From: Nannochloropsis oceanica
Lineage: Eukaryota > Sar > Eustigmatophyceae > Eustigmatales > Monodopsidaceae
DNA length: 64,000 nt
Assembly: GCA_004519485.1 (NCBI GenBank)
Contig: CP038130.1
Location: 496,001 to 560,000, forward strand
Direction: 5' to 3'
Under the pieces are notes generated by a model. It did no database searches, was not told the DNA's origin, and saw nothing but the letters and a program-made list of their open reading frames with translations. The translations under genes and the position numbers were made by a program. Positions 24,939-37,002 of this stretch are shown here, piece after piece (position 1 is the first letter of the stretch; every line of letters starts with the position of its first letter).

Positions 24939-27900
24939 TTAAGTCGACACCAGGTCCGCCCCCTGCTTCTTCATCACGTCAATCACAATATCATGCGCGA
25001 GGGCACTATCAGGAGTGGACGCCAAGTCCTGCTCCCAGGCCGATAGGGCGCCAGGTAACACAGCCCCGGATCTAACAAGCTCATCGAACAGGCTCACGAG
25101 CATCCCCTTTCTGTCCATGGCCACCGCAAACTCATTCACAAAGCGCTGGATCCCGTGCAAACAAGCCACCTGCAGCCTCGGGGCTGCCTGAGCAGCAATC
25201 TCGGTGAACAATGTCCGCACCTCCGCCAGTAGGGGCAAAACCGTGTTGGGCACCTTCGGGCTTTCCACTAGCAACCGAAAAGCCAAAGCGCGGGTGAAGG
25301 GCACATTATTCCTCAAGCCCGGATCCAAGGACCTGACCCAGTTCAAGATGCCCACCGTCCCGTGCGCCAGGCGGGCCTGCTCGATGATCTTGGCACTCAA
25401 AGGTTCGACATACGTGGCCCACATCTGATGCTTCTCCACGAAATCCATAAACACCTTTATATTCTTATTTCGATAAGCAACAAACAACACCTCCCCTGCG
25501 CTGCTCACCAAATCGCATGACCACGGCGCCAGTCGATCCACATCATACGCCCGGAACACCGCAGACAACAACCGCGTGAACGGTTGTTCCTCCCTCAAGG
25601 CATTTCTTGCCTCCGCCTGAAACCACTTAAAATCAAGCGCATTTGTCCTCAACAGCACCGCCATAGCATAGGCAAAATTTTCGTAGACATGCGGAACATC
25701 CACGACGATATCCTCCAGGGTTTCAAACACCAATTGCGTCTGCGCCCGCAAATCCTTGCTCAAAATCCGATTCTTATCGATGAGGAGCAACATCAGCTGG
25801 ATGAGTGATCCACGCTGCGATTCCTTGCAATCACACAACTTCCCGAGCAACTTATTCGCGGCCACCTCGCTCCCCAACTCCTGGGGGACCTGCTCTATCG
25901 ATGCCTCCACCTCCGCCTCGTCCTTGATGACCAAGAATTCAGCAATTAGACTGTGTATCACCCTCTCCACGTCCTTTCTCGACGTGCTCCCTTCTCGCTC
26001 CCCCCCACCAGCCTTAAGGCCCACAGAGTGATCCAAAAACCCTCGTGCGTCCCTTCTCTCCGATCCCTCCACATCCATGGACGATGAGTGCGGTGCATGT
26101 CCTCCTCTCCTGTCTAGGCGAGAAGCGCGGGCATTCTCCCCTCGATAATCACCCCCACCTTTTCTATCCGCGACAGCCGCCGGAGGAATGTTCCCTCTCC
26201 TATCCCACCCTCCCGGCTCACCTTGCCCGGCCCCCCGCACAGACCTCCTCTCTCCCCCTCCACCACCACCCCGAGCATCGCCTCGCGTATCTCCACGCGC
26301 CCCCCCCTTATCCCCCGACACTTGCCTTGACACCGAAGTCGGCGTCTGGACCGACCCCCTTGTTCCACCACCTCCTCCTCCACCTCCACCACCTTGGCCT
26401 CCCCCTCTTCCACCTCCTCCAGGAAGTCCCCCCGCGACAGGCTTGACCGCCTCGATTTCTCTTCTGAATTCGTCGGTCTTAGTCGCCTTGGCTTCGATTC
26501 GCCTAGGCACCCAATCGTTCTCTCTGAGCTCCAACAGGTCCTTGATCATGAAGCGCGCCCGTGCCGGTAACCCTGACTTTTTATCAGTGCTCAAGTCCTT
26601 CAACTGCTTGTAATAAAATGCGATATCCTTCTCGTGGTGTTCAGGGGGTGGCCTTCCCTTAGCCCTCTGCTCCCCCTTCCCTCCACCCTTCACGTCATCC
26701 AGCTGCTTTCCAACAGTCGTCAAGAGCTTGCATAAAGCCTCAAGGCTCTCCTCGTCCCACGTCGCGGCGCTCTTAACAAGCTTGCGGTCGCTAGGCCGAT
26801 CACCCCGTTGCTCGACGAATCCTAACAGCTTCAAAATACACTCATGCATGATGTGCTCCTTGAGCATTTTCTTCTTGTATAACTCACCAATGAAACGGAT
26901 ATTCCCCAGCATGCGCCTCTTGGCCTTCATCCTTCCCTCCTCCTCATCTGCGCGATTCTGCGCCAGTTCCTGCTTTGATATTCCTGAGCCTGCAGAGGAC
27001 TTGACAACATCATCATAGATATTTTCCTTATAAAATTCCTCCTGGCACTTCTTCAAAAGGAGTTTCTTGAATGTCGTCGCCCTATGCCCGTCCTCCATTG
27101 CGCTCATCTCATCCTCAAACCCGCCGTGGATCCGATCCCTCACCTTCTCCTGCCCCTCCTCCTCTTCTGCCAAGGACCTGAACACCGTAAAGAATTGAGG
27201 AGCCGCTCCCTCCATGCTCTCCAAGACCTTCACAAATTTATCCCCGGTGATTACCAGCTCCGACAACCGCAACTTCTGCGTCCGGGCCTGCGCCGCCGGT
27301 TCCTGCTCGCTTACCGCCGCCTCCAAACACGCCTCCCTCGAAGGAAAAGGTCCCACTATCTCTTTCTCTACCATGATATCGTCCGTCCAAAAGTACTTCC
27401 CTCCTTTATCCAAATCCTGCCCTGTGCGGATCACGGACCATTCCCCGGATTTCTTGCTCACATGCACGCACAACGTTGCGTACATCTCTCCAAATGACGG
27501 TTCATCCACCGCCTTGTCAAACACCAACGAGATGATTTTGCTCAACATGTCCTTCGAATCCAGCTCGATCGAACACAGCTGCGTCGACAACTTCTCAAAC
27601 GTGTCCCATGTCATTTTATTCAACAGGCCCCGCACCCGGGCCTCGCACTGCTCCAATCCCGACGTGTCCCTCTGCGGACTCCATGCATTCTTAGCCCTCG
27701 CCAACCCCATGTTCTCTCTCTTCCGCGCAAAGTCCGAACCAACCCCTTGCCGGCCATATTCTCCTCCTCCACCACCGCCCTCCTTCTTTGGCAACTGCTC
27801 CCCCCGTCGCCAGGCACTCCCTCCACCACCAGCGGTAGCACTGCTTCCCGACGACGACACACCTGGACTAACGCCACCACCAGCAGCTGTCCCACGAGAA

Positions 27901-28417
27901 GAGGCACTGAGCTGGTCGGTACTCTTTCTTGCCTCCATCAGCAACGGCTTTCGCTGCCAAGGACCTTCCTCTAGAGTGCTAACCGACGACCCACTCCTAC
28001 TTATGGACCCTCCCAAGCCCCCGAGCGACGGCCTTCCACCTCCCATCCCTCCCCCCATTCCTCCTCCTGCATTACTCGACAAGCCTGGGGGCTTGCTTAC
28101 TAGAAGTTTACCCACAAGCTCAGCAGGCTCAGAGAGCATACTAGGCTTGAGACGCTCCAAATCCACCTTTCCATACACCACCTTTCCTGCAGCAGATGCA
28201 GCGGGAGTAAAAGTGGCGGCAGTTATGGCAGCTGGAGGGATTTCAACACCTGCCTTCGGGGCAGAAGGTTCCTGAGCTGCGATAGACATGCCCGTCACTT
28301 TATCGCTCAGAGCAGCCGTCACCACATCCTCTTCTTGCTTCTCAGCTACAACAGGCGATGCTGCTTCTGCTGCTGCCACTGGTAGGGATACTGATACTTC
28401 CGCCTTCGCTGATTTAC

Positions 28418-28463
<46 letters not shown>

Positions 28464-30367
28464 ATTCACAACAGCGGCAACTGGGGCCTCCTTTACTTCC
28501 TCCTTCACCTCGACCACTGCTAAGGCAGCTGGCGCTGCTACCGTCGTGGTCGCCTCGTACGCAGGAACGCTTGGTACAGGAACGCTTGGTACTGGTGTTG
28601 ATGGGGCTGTTGCTTCTTTCTCTTTCTTCTCCTCCATCGCTGCGTCCGCCTTGTCCTTCTCTGGAGCAGCAGTAGCGACAGAAGCACATGCCTTTGATTT
28701 GATTTCTAAAGCACCGCTCTTCGAAGCAGCCGCAGCTGTAGTAGCCGCAGCAGAAGAGGGCATGTCACCAGGAAGAGAAGGAGGAACGCCGGCCTTGCTG
28801 GCTGCTCCAGCCACGGGGCTGGGAGCAGGGGAGGTGCGAGGGGTACTGCCAATGCCGGTATTTGTAGGGGTTGTGGCTACCGAAGAAGGCTTCACGACTT
28901 TGTTGTCCTTGTCAAGGATGACTAATGCCTTGCTCTCTCGCTTTGCAGGGACGGCAGGAGGGCGAGGGGGAAGGATGGGGGGAGGAATGGGTACTTGCTT
29001 GTGGAGGGAAGGGGCTCGGTGAGGAGAAAAGGTCGGAGAATAGACGGCTGCTGCTGGTCCTTGGCCTGAGGGATGCACGCTGCCTTGACGTGAGCTTCCT
29101 GACATGGCTTGGTAGCCACCTCGAGAATGAGGGCCGGAAGAAGGGCCATTAAATCTCGCCCCTCCTCCTCCTCCTGGGCCTCGTTCTCCATGTTGGTGCG
29201 AGACGGCGTGGTGTGATATAGCTTGGAGTTGCTGCTGTGCGTGATATTGATGCTGTTGCTGTTGCTGCGGCGGCGGTGGCAGCGGTGGGGGTGGTTGAGG
29301 GTGGTGTTGCGGAGAGTGGTGGTGGCCATGCATTGAGGCAGGGCCGGAGGGAGACATGGAGGAAGGGGCATAGTACACTGGTTGTTGACTGCTGGCGTGA
29401 GATGGGTAGCCAGCATAAGGGATCGCATAACCACGAGGGGTCATGCCTTGGGACGAGGGAAGGGGGGGAGGAGGAAGTTGGGCATGGTGGGGGTGTTGCG
29501 GGTGGTGGGAGTAGGTGTTTCGAGGAGGACCGTTCCCTAGAGAGTTTACCCCTGCCCCTCCTCCTCCCCCCCCGCCTGGCATATGGTCGCCATAGCTGGT
29601 TATATTACTGTTGTTGTTGCTGCTGCTGCTGCTGATATTGCTGTTGCTACTGCTGCTTGGGCTCATAAACATACCTGGGCCCCGTCGAGGCCCCCCGCTG
29701 CTTTGAGCCAGAAGGGCATGTGCGTGCTGCTGCTGCTGTTGCCCAGGGTGGAGGTGGTGAGGAGATTGGGAAGGATGATGGGAAGGCTGCGGAGAAGGGT
29801 GGAGATGAGGAGAGTGATGATGGTGGGAATGATGGGACGGACCATGGTGCCCTGTCGGTCCTCCATCCATCCCTCCTCGGGACGGTAATTGCTGTTGCTG
29901 TTGAAGTTTTTGCGGCTGCTGCTGCTGTTGCGACTGTACTGGTATCCAGCCAACTGGTCTATGTTGGGGAGATAAGTTATGTTGAGGGTGGTGGGAGTAG
30001 TGGATTGGGCCTCCTTTGTGCTGCTGTTGCTGCTGCTGTGAGGGCGCGATGCCGTAGTGGGGCATGGCCATAGGCTGCCCTGCTTGAATGTAAGGGGGGG
30101 GGGGTCCTGCCATACGAGGGCATACCCCAGGGGAGAGGTGTGGTAGCTGCTGCTGCTGCTGCTGCTGCAACTCTTGGGGGGGTAGAGGTGGAGGGGCTTT
30201 TTGAGGGAGCTGGTGTTGTCTTGGGGAGGCGGTCTCTCCGTCGACAACGGTGAGAGGGGTGGGACCGCCCGTTGGGGAGGAAGTGGATAGAGAGGAGGAG
30301 GAAGAGGAGGCAGGAGGGTGCGGTTCCTTGGTAGCGCTGCTGCTACTACTGCTGTTGCTGTTGCTGT

Positions 30368-30428
<61 letters not shown>

Positions 30429-31364
30429 AGGCCCGCCGCCGTGTTGCTGCTGCGGGTGCTCCTGCAACTGCGGCGACTGCTGCTGCTGCTGTTGCCCCGG
30501 CGGTGGCAGGGGATAACGATGCATGGAAAGAGGCACCTGCTGAGGATGGGGCTGAGAGCGACGTTGTGGGAAGGCTTGCTTGTTATTCATGGCATGCTGA
30601 TAATACCCTTGAGTACTCTCATACCCCTGCACGTTTTCAGCAGGTGGCGCAGAGGACACCCGCGTGGGTAAACTAGGCATAGGTGCGCCTTGCATCGTCC
30701 CAGGGTGCAATGGCCGAGGGGATGAAAATTCACCCCCATGCTCTCCTGGGCTGCGTTTTGATGATCCTTGTCCTCCTGATCGTCCTCCACAACGCCCTCC
30801 GCCCCTCCCTCCTATCACCTCTCCTCCTCGACCGGCACCGAGCACCCCACCAACACCAACCACCCCCGGAATGCCTATGCCCCCGCTGGAAGGTCCTGTC
30901 ATCCGCCCCCTTTGCAACCCTACTCCTAGACCCATACTCACGCCTCTGCCGCCGCCCGCGACAACTCCGCCGCCTGCCACAGGTTTGAAGGGCGGACCAT
31001 GCAAGGCCATGGGGGACGAGGACGAGGAGGGTGCTGGGGGCACCATGCTAATAATATTGCTTCCGACGCCCCCCGTACTGCTGGTGGTGGTCTTGCCCGA
31101 GGGCGGCAAGGGTGAGGATTGCGGCACGGGAGGAGGAGGCAACGGAGAGGAGGTGGAGCTATCGCCCCCGCTGTAGCGTCTGTCATCACCAATTTTGGGG
31201 CTGGTGTTGATGCTGAGGTTGCTGGGGTTGTGGTGCCCATTTGTTGTCGTGGTGGCGGTGGGGATGATTATGCTGGGCGATGTCTCATTCTCTCCTATCG
31301 GCGGAGCCGTCGCCCCGGCTGCTGCTTCATTGTCTAGCTGGCCAGAGGGAGGCGCTGTCGACAT
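24939..31364 (-). CDS. EIF4G: Translation initiation factor eIF4G, very long form
   Basis: Scaffold of eIF4F that joins the cap-binding protein, eIF4A helicase and eIF3. Intronless, 2,141 residues from the ATG at 31364 (an open frame continues 44 codons upstream without ATG context). The first about 800 residues are Gln/His/Ser/Pro/Gly-rich and disordered, encoded largely by CAG/AGC repeats. Around residue 1100, VVYGKVDLERLKPSML sits where the eIF4E-binding site is expected but does not fully fit YxxxxL-hydrophobic. The MIF4G domain runs about 1235-1640 (RGLLNKMTWDTFEKLSTQL, ISLVFDKAVDEPSFGEMYA). An RGG-rich linker and the MA3 domain (SRKDVERVIHSLIAEFLVI, about 1785-1930) follow. The end (SLFDELVRSGAVLPGALSAW) resembles the W2/eIF5C HEAT domain seen in animal eIF4GI. 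Confidence 0.92.
28424..28462. repeat. (GCT)n run in eIF4G
   Basis: A near-pure CTG/GCT run, read as AGC (Ser) on the coding minus strand, giving about 13 Ser in a row. Confidence 0.8.
30330..30500. repeat. GCT-rich microsatellite in eIF4G N-terminal region
   Basis: Interrupted GCT/GTT/ACT repeats. On the coding strand they read as long Ser and Asn runs next to Gln runs of CAG codons. Confidence 0.8.
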
Positions 31365-32091
31365 GGACTTCGAATGGACGCGTCGTTGCAAATCTGTGGC
31401 CAGGGAGAGGGGAGGACAGGGAAAAGATTTCTCAAGTGTGTAGATACGCAGTGTTACCGTGCATCTAGATTGCATCTGGAGACTGGTGTGGAACACGATG
31501 CCACAGAATTCATGGCCGCCTTCATGCAGGAAAGACGCTATGAGGGGGGGTGTTCATTCGTCCGCCCGTCTTCCTTTTCTAAGAAGGACCGGCAGAAATC
31601 TGCCGTAGACACCCCGAAATGAGATTCATTACGAGCATGCCCAGCAATTCCTTGTCCTCATGCTTATCTTAGTTCCCCGCACGTGGAGGCTGCTCGGGGT
31701 AAGTCAGGGCATTATATATCCAGCTGGAAGAAGTGATGCGTGAGCTTCTTCGCCCATCGATTGATGAGAACGCCCTTGGCATTCGTGACCCCGATCTGTG
31801 TCTCCCAGATTGAGTATGTCAGGCTTGGTAGTAACTATGTACAGCAGTCCAGGGGAGGCTAGGGGAGTGTGCCCCCAGAGCGCACGTACTGACATAAGCG
31901 CACAAGAGGGCATGGAAGCCTCGCGGTTGTTGGCGGGCGAAGCTACCGCACAGGTAGCTAGGACAGGCTGCGTATGGCTGCGTCTAGGTTGCCCATATTT
32001 TAAGAAATGTCTCTCTGTCTGTCTGATGCTCTGTGCTTCAGTGCTTACAACAGACTTTGACCTCTCCACCTAGCATAGGTCATTAAATCGA
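31365..32091. promoter_or_regulatory. Shared upstream region, eIF4G (-) / twinfilin (+)
   Basis: This gap between divergent starts holds both promoters and the eIF4G 5' leader. On the minus strand, CCTGGCCACAG just above the eIF4G ATG could be an acceptor of a leader intron. No other gene is seen. Confidence 0.4.
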
Positions 32092-33231
32092 ATGGTACGG
32101 GCGCACCTGGCCGTCTCGGAGAGTCTTCTCGACGTCTTCCAGCAGCCGGAGTCTGCCCGCCTTCTCCGCATCAACATCAAAGGCGAGGCTCTGGAGCTGG
32201 CAGCCCCTCCCCTATGGAAGCAGGCAGATGAGGAGGCAGATTTTCATGCAATGGTGGTGGAGGGTGTGCTCCGAGCTTCCCCCATCCCATCCTCTTCCTT
32301 GCTGATATTTACACTCGATGACGGCACGCGGGTGCTCATCAAATACCTGGGCCTCTCCTGTCCCGTGCGCGAAAAAATGCTCTACTCCTCCTCAATTACG
32401 GACCTGAAGAGGGGCTGTGCTGCCAACCTTTCCCTCTTTGAAGCGCACGAACGGGAAGATGTGACTTTCTCCGGCCTGCTGGATGCTCTCGGTAAGCGAC
32501 GGAAAGCACCAGCAGGTGGAGTGGCTACCATGATGGCGTCATCCCAGCAGCAGTCACAGCAGTCTGCACCTCATCCACTCACGAAATTGGAGGAGCTAAC
32601 CCTGGCAGAAAGGGGGACGGAGAAGAACGCGGCCGTGCGGCTTCATGGCATGAGCCGCTCGTCTCTCGAAATACATCCCGACGCGAGGGCAGCGCTTGCG
32701 AAAGTCCGAGCGGCGGGCGAGCCGGGAAACTGGTTAGCATTGGCCTTGGTTGAGGAAACAGTGGTGGTTGCCGCCCTTCTTTCGGTGTCTTTTCCATCAA
32801 TCAATGACAATGTATTTAGGAATGAAGGGATCTTGTCCTCTACGCTGCCCACAGACGAACCAAGGTTTATAATCGTGGCCCAGCAACCACAGCATGTCTT
32901 CATTTACTACTGCCCGCAGGTTGCGCCCATTAAACAAAAACTTGCTTATTCTACTGCGAAGGAAGTGGTGGTTAAGGCTTTGAGTGCCACCAAGGCCTTC
33001 GACCTTGTGATAGAAGTAGGGGAAATTGATGACCTTGTGCAAGCCTTGGCGACAAGCCATGAGGAGGCAGGCACCAGCCGTCGTTGTGACAATAGTGATG
33101 AAAGTGGTAGTAGTATCAGTAGTAGTACACGTTTAAGCGGAGAGTCCACCCCAAAACTGGAACATCCATTGCTAGCGCGTGCCCGACCAAGACGTCCGGG
33201 AAAGCCACGGCCTCGTGTGGTGGAGGGATGA
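32092..33231 (+). CDS. Twinfilin-like actin-binding protein (two ADF-H domains)
   Basis: Twinfilins bind actin monomers and cap filament ends through two cofilin-like domains. Single exon, 379 residues. The first ADF-H spans about 1-140, with LIFTLDDGTRVLIKYLGL and CPVREKMLYSSSITDLKRG; the last matches the actin-contacting helix of ADF/cofilin. The second spans about 165-320, with EPRFIIVAQQPQHVFIYYCP, VAPIKQKLAYSTAKEVVVKA and a final FDLVIEVGEIDDL. A Ser- and Arg/Pro-rich tail follows, in the place where animal twinfilins bind capping protein. Sequence divergence is high, so the name rests on domain order and length (family about 350). The start ATG sits immediately before the first domain. 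Confidence 0.82.
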   Translation: MVRAHLAVSESLLDVFQQPESARLLRINIKGEALELAAPPLWKQADEEADFHAMVVEGVLRASPIPSSSLLIFTLDDGTRVLIKYLGLSCPVREKMLYSSSITDLKRGCAANLSLFEAHEREDVTFSGLLDALGKRRKAPAGGVATMMASSQQQSQQSAPHPLTKLEELTLAERGTEKNAAVRLHGMSRSSLEIHPDARAALAKVRAAGEPGNWLALALVEETVVVAALLSVSFPSINDNVFRNEGILSSTLPTDEPRFIIVAQQPQHVFIYYCPQVAPIKQKLAYSTAKEVVVKALSATKAFDLVIEVGEIDDLVQALATSHEEAGTSRRCDNSDESGSSISSSTRLSGESTPKLEHPLLARARPRRPGKPRPRVVEG

Positions 33232-33689
33232 GAGAATAGGAAACCCGTACGCAGATATTGCGATCAGGTCAATAAGAGGCTAGGGGTCGCCAAAGTCCTC
33301 ATATATCCTCTAAAGAAGACAGAGGCGTGTACTTGGCCAGAAACCACCTGTTGAAGGCTCTCATTGGTGTCCAAAATTACTAGTGTAACATGAGGAAAGA
33401 ATGTAAATTTCGGGAAAATCCGTTACAGATTCGATTTTCTTGCTTTTGGGCATCGTCGCCTTTACATGTGTCCTATTCTGTTGCATTTCTACGAATGATC
33501 ATGACGTATGCTGTGGAGATTCTGTTATAGTTAAAAGCTTTGCGATTCTTGTCTGCAGGTGCTCTAGTTGTTCTCGCATGCTCTGTTTATTTTCACTGCC
33601 CCTCACACCTTTTCGCCGGTCTTCCCCTTCCTGGGCAACCAAAAAACAGTCTTTCCCCAACATTTACCCTGTACCGGACCCAGATAATA
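33232..33689. promoter_or_regulatory. Intergenic, twinfilin to G-alpha
   Basis: It is 458 bases between two plus-strand genes, expected to hold the twinfilin 3' end and the G-alpha promoter and leader. The G-alpha frame is open upstream of its ATG but lacks homology there. No other feature is seen. Confidence 0.4.
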
Positions 33690-35019
33690 ATGGGCAATAT
33701 ATGTGGTACGATTTCAGCAGAGGAGATCAAGGCCGCCAAGATGAGTAAGGAGGTAGACCAGGCCAATGAGGCGGCCTTCAAAAGGGAGCAGGAGAAAATC
33801 AAGCTGCTCCTTTTGGGGGCCGGTGAGTCGGGCAAAAGTACTATCTTTAAACAAATGAAATTACTTTATGGCGCAGGAACTACGTTAGAAGACAAGAAAA
33901 TGATGACCCCGGTAATCTACTCCAATACCATTGGAGCCATGCGGATCCTGCTTGACCAAGCCAAGCAATTTGGTAACGACGTCGAGGTGAGCAGGAAAGG
34001 GAGGGACTAGAAGGGTGGGGACGAAACCTTGTCCCCACCCTACGAAGGTCTATATTATGCATGTTTGCTCCAGGTGAGTACTGTTTGCGTGTCTGGTGAA
34101 TATTCGTGAATATTTTGTGCCTGAATGGATGCGACAGAATGTGGGCCCTTGTGGACACCCTTGTGATTTTGTGCGAATGGGGTTGTGGCTGCCGCTCAAA
34201 CGCTGAAATGTTAGTCTATTTGTCACCTACGTCCATTCTCTCTTACAGATTGTGGATCAAGAAGCGATCGAAATAGTCAAGACCATCCCCGATACGGACA
34301 TTGACTTCAAAGTGGGCGCCGCCATCAAGGGTCTTTGGAAGGACCCCGCTATTCAGAAGACCTGGGCCCGCCGCTCAGAGTTCCAAATAGTTGAATCTGT
34401 CAGGTACTACTTCAACAAAATTGATGTAATCTCTCAGCCTGACTACCTGGCATCGGACGAGGACATTTTGTATGCGCGTGTGCGGACCTCGGGCATCGTC
34501 ACGGAGCGGTACATGATCGATGGGACAATGTTTGAGATGTACGACGTCGGCGGGCAACGGAATGAGCGGAAGAAATGGATCCACTGTTTTGATAATGTCA
34601 CGGCGATCATTTTTGTGGCTGCTTTATCGGAGTATGACCAGGTTTTGTTCGAGGATGCTTCGACCAACCGTATGATTGAGGCCATCCAGCTCTTTAAAGA
34701 AATATGTAACAACAAGTTCTTCGCCAACTCATCCATGCTCCTCTTTCTGAATAAAAAGGACCTCTTCGCGGAGAAGATTTGGGTCAAGGACATCAAGGGC
34801 ATATCTCAATTCTCGGATTTTAAGGGGGGGCTGGGCGACTTTGACTCGGGCGTTGAGTACTTCGTCAATTTGTTCCTGGCTGTCAACGACCGACCTAATG
34901 AGAAGATTATCTACAACCACGTGACTTGCGCGACGGACACAAAGAATGTGGAAGTTGTGATGAACGCGTGTAAGGACATTATTACCCGCGGGAGTCTCAA
35001 GGATAGTGGGTTCATGTAA
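33690..35019 (+). CDS. Heterotrimeric G-protein alpha subunit
   Basis: GTP switch of seven-helix receptor signalling at the inner plasma membrane. Two exons (33690-33986, 34249-35019) give 355 residues, the normal length. The start MGNICG offers a myristoylated Gly2 and a palmitoylatable Cys5. All nucleotide motifs are intact: P-loop LLGAGESGKST, switch I arginine in YARVRTSGIVT, DVGGQRNERKKW with the catalytic Gln, FLNKKDLF and TCATDT. The last residues are LKDSGFM: the Cys at position -4 that pertussis toxin modifies in Gi proteins is Ser here. The subclass cannot be assigned to an animal group. Its presence implies G-beta-gamma and receptors elsewhere in the genome. Confidence 0.95.
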
Positions 35020-35367
35020 GGGGTGGAGTTTGGTGATGGAGGCCAGGGAGTGGGAGGGGGAAGGAACAGACACGGTGCGTGGGTTTGTGTTTTTGACACA
35101 CGATAGAGAAAGAGGGGCGAAAAACATAAATAAGCGAAAAACATAAATGCCGGGAAAAAAGGAGACCTCTATTTTTAAAGGCGCGTTACCGAATCCATCT
35201 TATTTTCTTCGCTGACCCGCTGATACTTCAATCATACATATCCCTACCGGTACTTTCGAGGCTCCTTTGCGACCTCCCCTGTACATTTCCATCCTTCACC
35301 TCATTTGTACTATCTCATGCCTTTAATTAATAAACTCTGCTTTTGCTTAAATCACTAGCACAATCAT

Positions 35368-36566
35368 CTAGTACTCCCCGAAATTTTGATGTCGTGTCGC
35401 CGCGGCATGGGCTTTCGCCTCCTCCTGCCCTGAAAGTCCCTTCATACACGTTAAGCATCTCAACGTAAACCCAGCCATATCAACAAATTGCCTCTCCTGC
35501 TTCAATTGGGCCGCCACCGCCAACGCTGCGTCCTTCGTCCCCTCGTCGCCGGCAGGAAACTGAGTCATGTCGAGCGACTCAGGCGCGGTGGGCGAGCCCG
35601 CAGCCATGGCAAGGGCATCATAATGCACCCCATCATATAACACATAGATCCGCCTTGAGTAATTCTTCCCTTCCCCATACACATAGGCATGGACGCTCTT
35701 GATCTCCACCGCCACAATTTCGCAGCCGTAGTACTGAGAGAGGACAAAGAGCTCGATTTCTCCTCCCCATTGCGTTGGGTCCTGACAGAAATGTGACAGG
35801 AAAAAGACAGGTAAAATTGAGTCCCGTTACTTCCTTTATCCACTTTCCTCTTTCCCCCTCCCTACCTCCCTGGCGCGCATCCTACCTGAATCCAATCCGA
35901 GTACTCCTTCGGCGTCTTGCCCAGCGTTGCCTCAGTATACACGTCCGGGCGGTTCCTCACACAATCAGCAATAATCCTCCTGAGCTTCGTTCCCAACTTC
36001 CGATCCTTCTCCATGCAATACCCAATGGCATTGAACAAACAACTGTTGTCCGCATCCACCACCCGCCGAATCATCACCCGATTCGCGGTGCTCATCCCCC
36101 CATGAGTCGATACCGGCACAGAAGGAGGCGGGGCAGGCGCAGACCCCAAGGATTCCTCCGTCACTACCCCACCAATGCAAAGCTCCAATGCACCCCCAAC
36201 GTCGTTGTGTGCCATTTCCAGCGCCTTGGCAGCCACGGCAGCAGGAAAGCCCATGTCCATCAGCTGTCGCACTGCCGAGGTAATGGTGACAGCAGCGGCA
36301 GCAACAGATGCAGACTCATTTGCCGCCTCCCGCACAACAGTGATGGCGCTCCCAGACTGAATCCCCAAGGCCGTCACCAAGGCGGTCTCATCTTGCATGA
36401 CAACATCTTTGGGCGGGAAGCTGGCCCTAAGCTTCTGCTCCACCCCCGGCACGCCGAAGGTTTCCTGTACTTTGTCCTTGAGTTGCTGCAGGGTCAGCCC
36501 GTCATCCAAGCCCTTAAGCACGACGCTCTTGCCCTCCGGACCATTGATCTTCAGGGTCAATGGCAT
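35368..36566 (-). CDS. OTU1: OTU1/YOD1 deubiquitinase with an inserted UBA domain
   Basis: OTU1 trims ubiquitin chains on substrates of the p97/Cdc48 segregase in ER-associated degradation. Exons 35886-36566 and 35368-35781 join at phase 0 (DWIQ-DPTQWGGEIEL), giving 364 residues. Order: UBX-like domain (1-78, the p97-binding end), a UBA-like helix bundle (about 95-135, VRQLMDMGFPAAVAAKALEM then GGALELC), the OTU domain with catalytic DADNSCLFNAIG (Asp173, Cys176) and LYDGVHYDAL (His280), and a C-terminal C2H2 zinc finger RCLTCMKGLSG with H-x5-H. Yeast and human OTU1 lack the UBA part. The frame is open 5' of the chosen ATG through a Ser/Thr/His repeat, with no ATG in it. Confidence 0.92.
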
Positions 36567-36862
36567 GCTGTTGCTACTGCTGCTGTTGCTGCTGCTGCTG
36601 CTGTGTGTGTGTGTGTATGTCTGTATCTGTGTCTGTGGTGGAATGCAATGGGAATGAGCATAGCTTTGACTGTGTGTGGGTGCGCTCTCATTTGTGGACT
36701 CACATTGTATGTCGAGCGTGGACCTCAGAGATACAACCACGTTCTCATCGAGATCGCTGTGAGTTCCATGTGCGTGTGGTCGTTTGTGAAGTAAAAATGG
36801 GGTAGGCGGCGCGTGGGTGAAACGCTTGAAAGCTTAAAGCGCATTCAAGTTTTTTGCGGGCG

Positions 36863-37002
36863 ATAGAGCTCTTAAATAATTATGTAAGAGTGGCTGCTAT
36901 TTACGGCGCGGAGTTGAACACACCCCCTAATTATTAGGGGGTGTGTTCAACTCCGCACCCGTAAATAGCAGCCACTCTTACATAATTATTTAAGAGCTCT
37001 AT
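36863..37002. repeat. 140-bp near-perfect palindrome (head-to-head transposon ends)
   Basis: Two arms of about 65 nt (36863-36927 and 36937-37002) are inverted copies with one small mismatch, around a 9-nt A/T spacer. The inner 17 nt of each arm is the terminal inverted repeat GGGGGTGTGTTCAACTC of the adjacent DNA transposon. The left arm is therefore an inverted extra copy of the transposon's left end, or the end of a second element. A partial third terminal copy (GTGTGTTCAAC) lies at 37021-37031. Confidence 0.85.
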
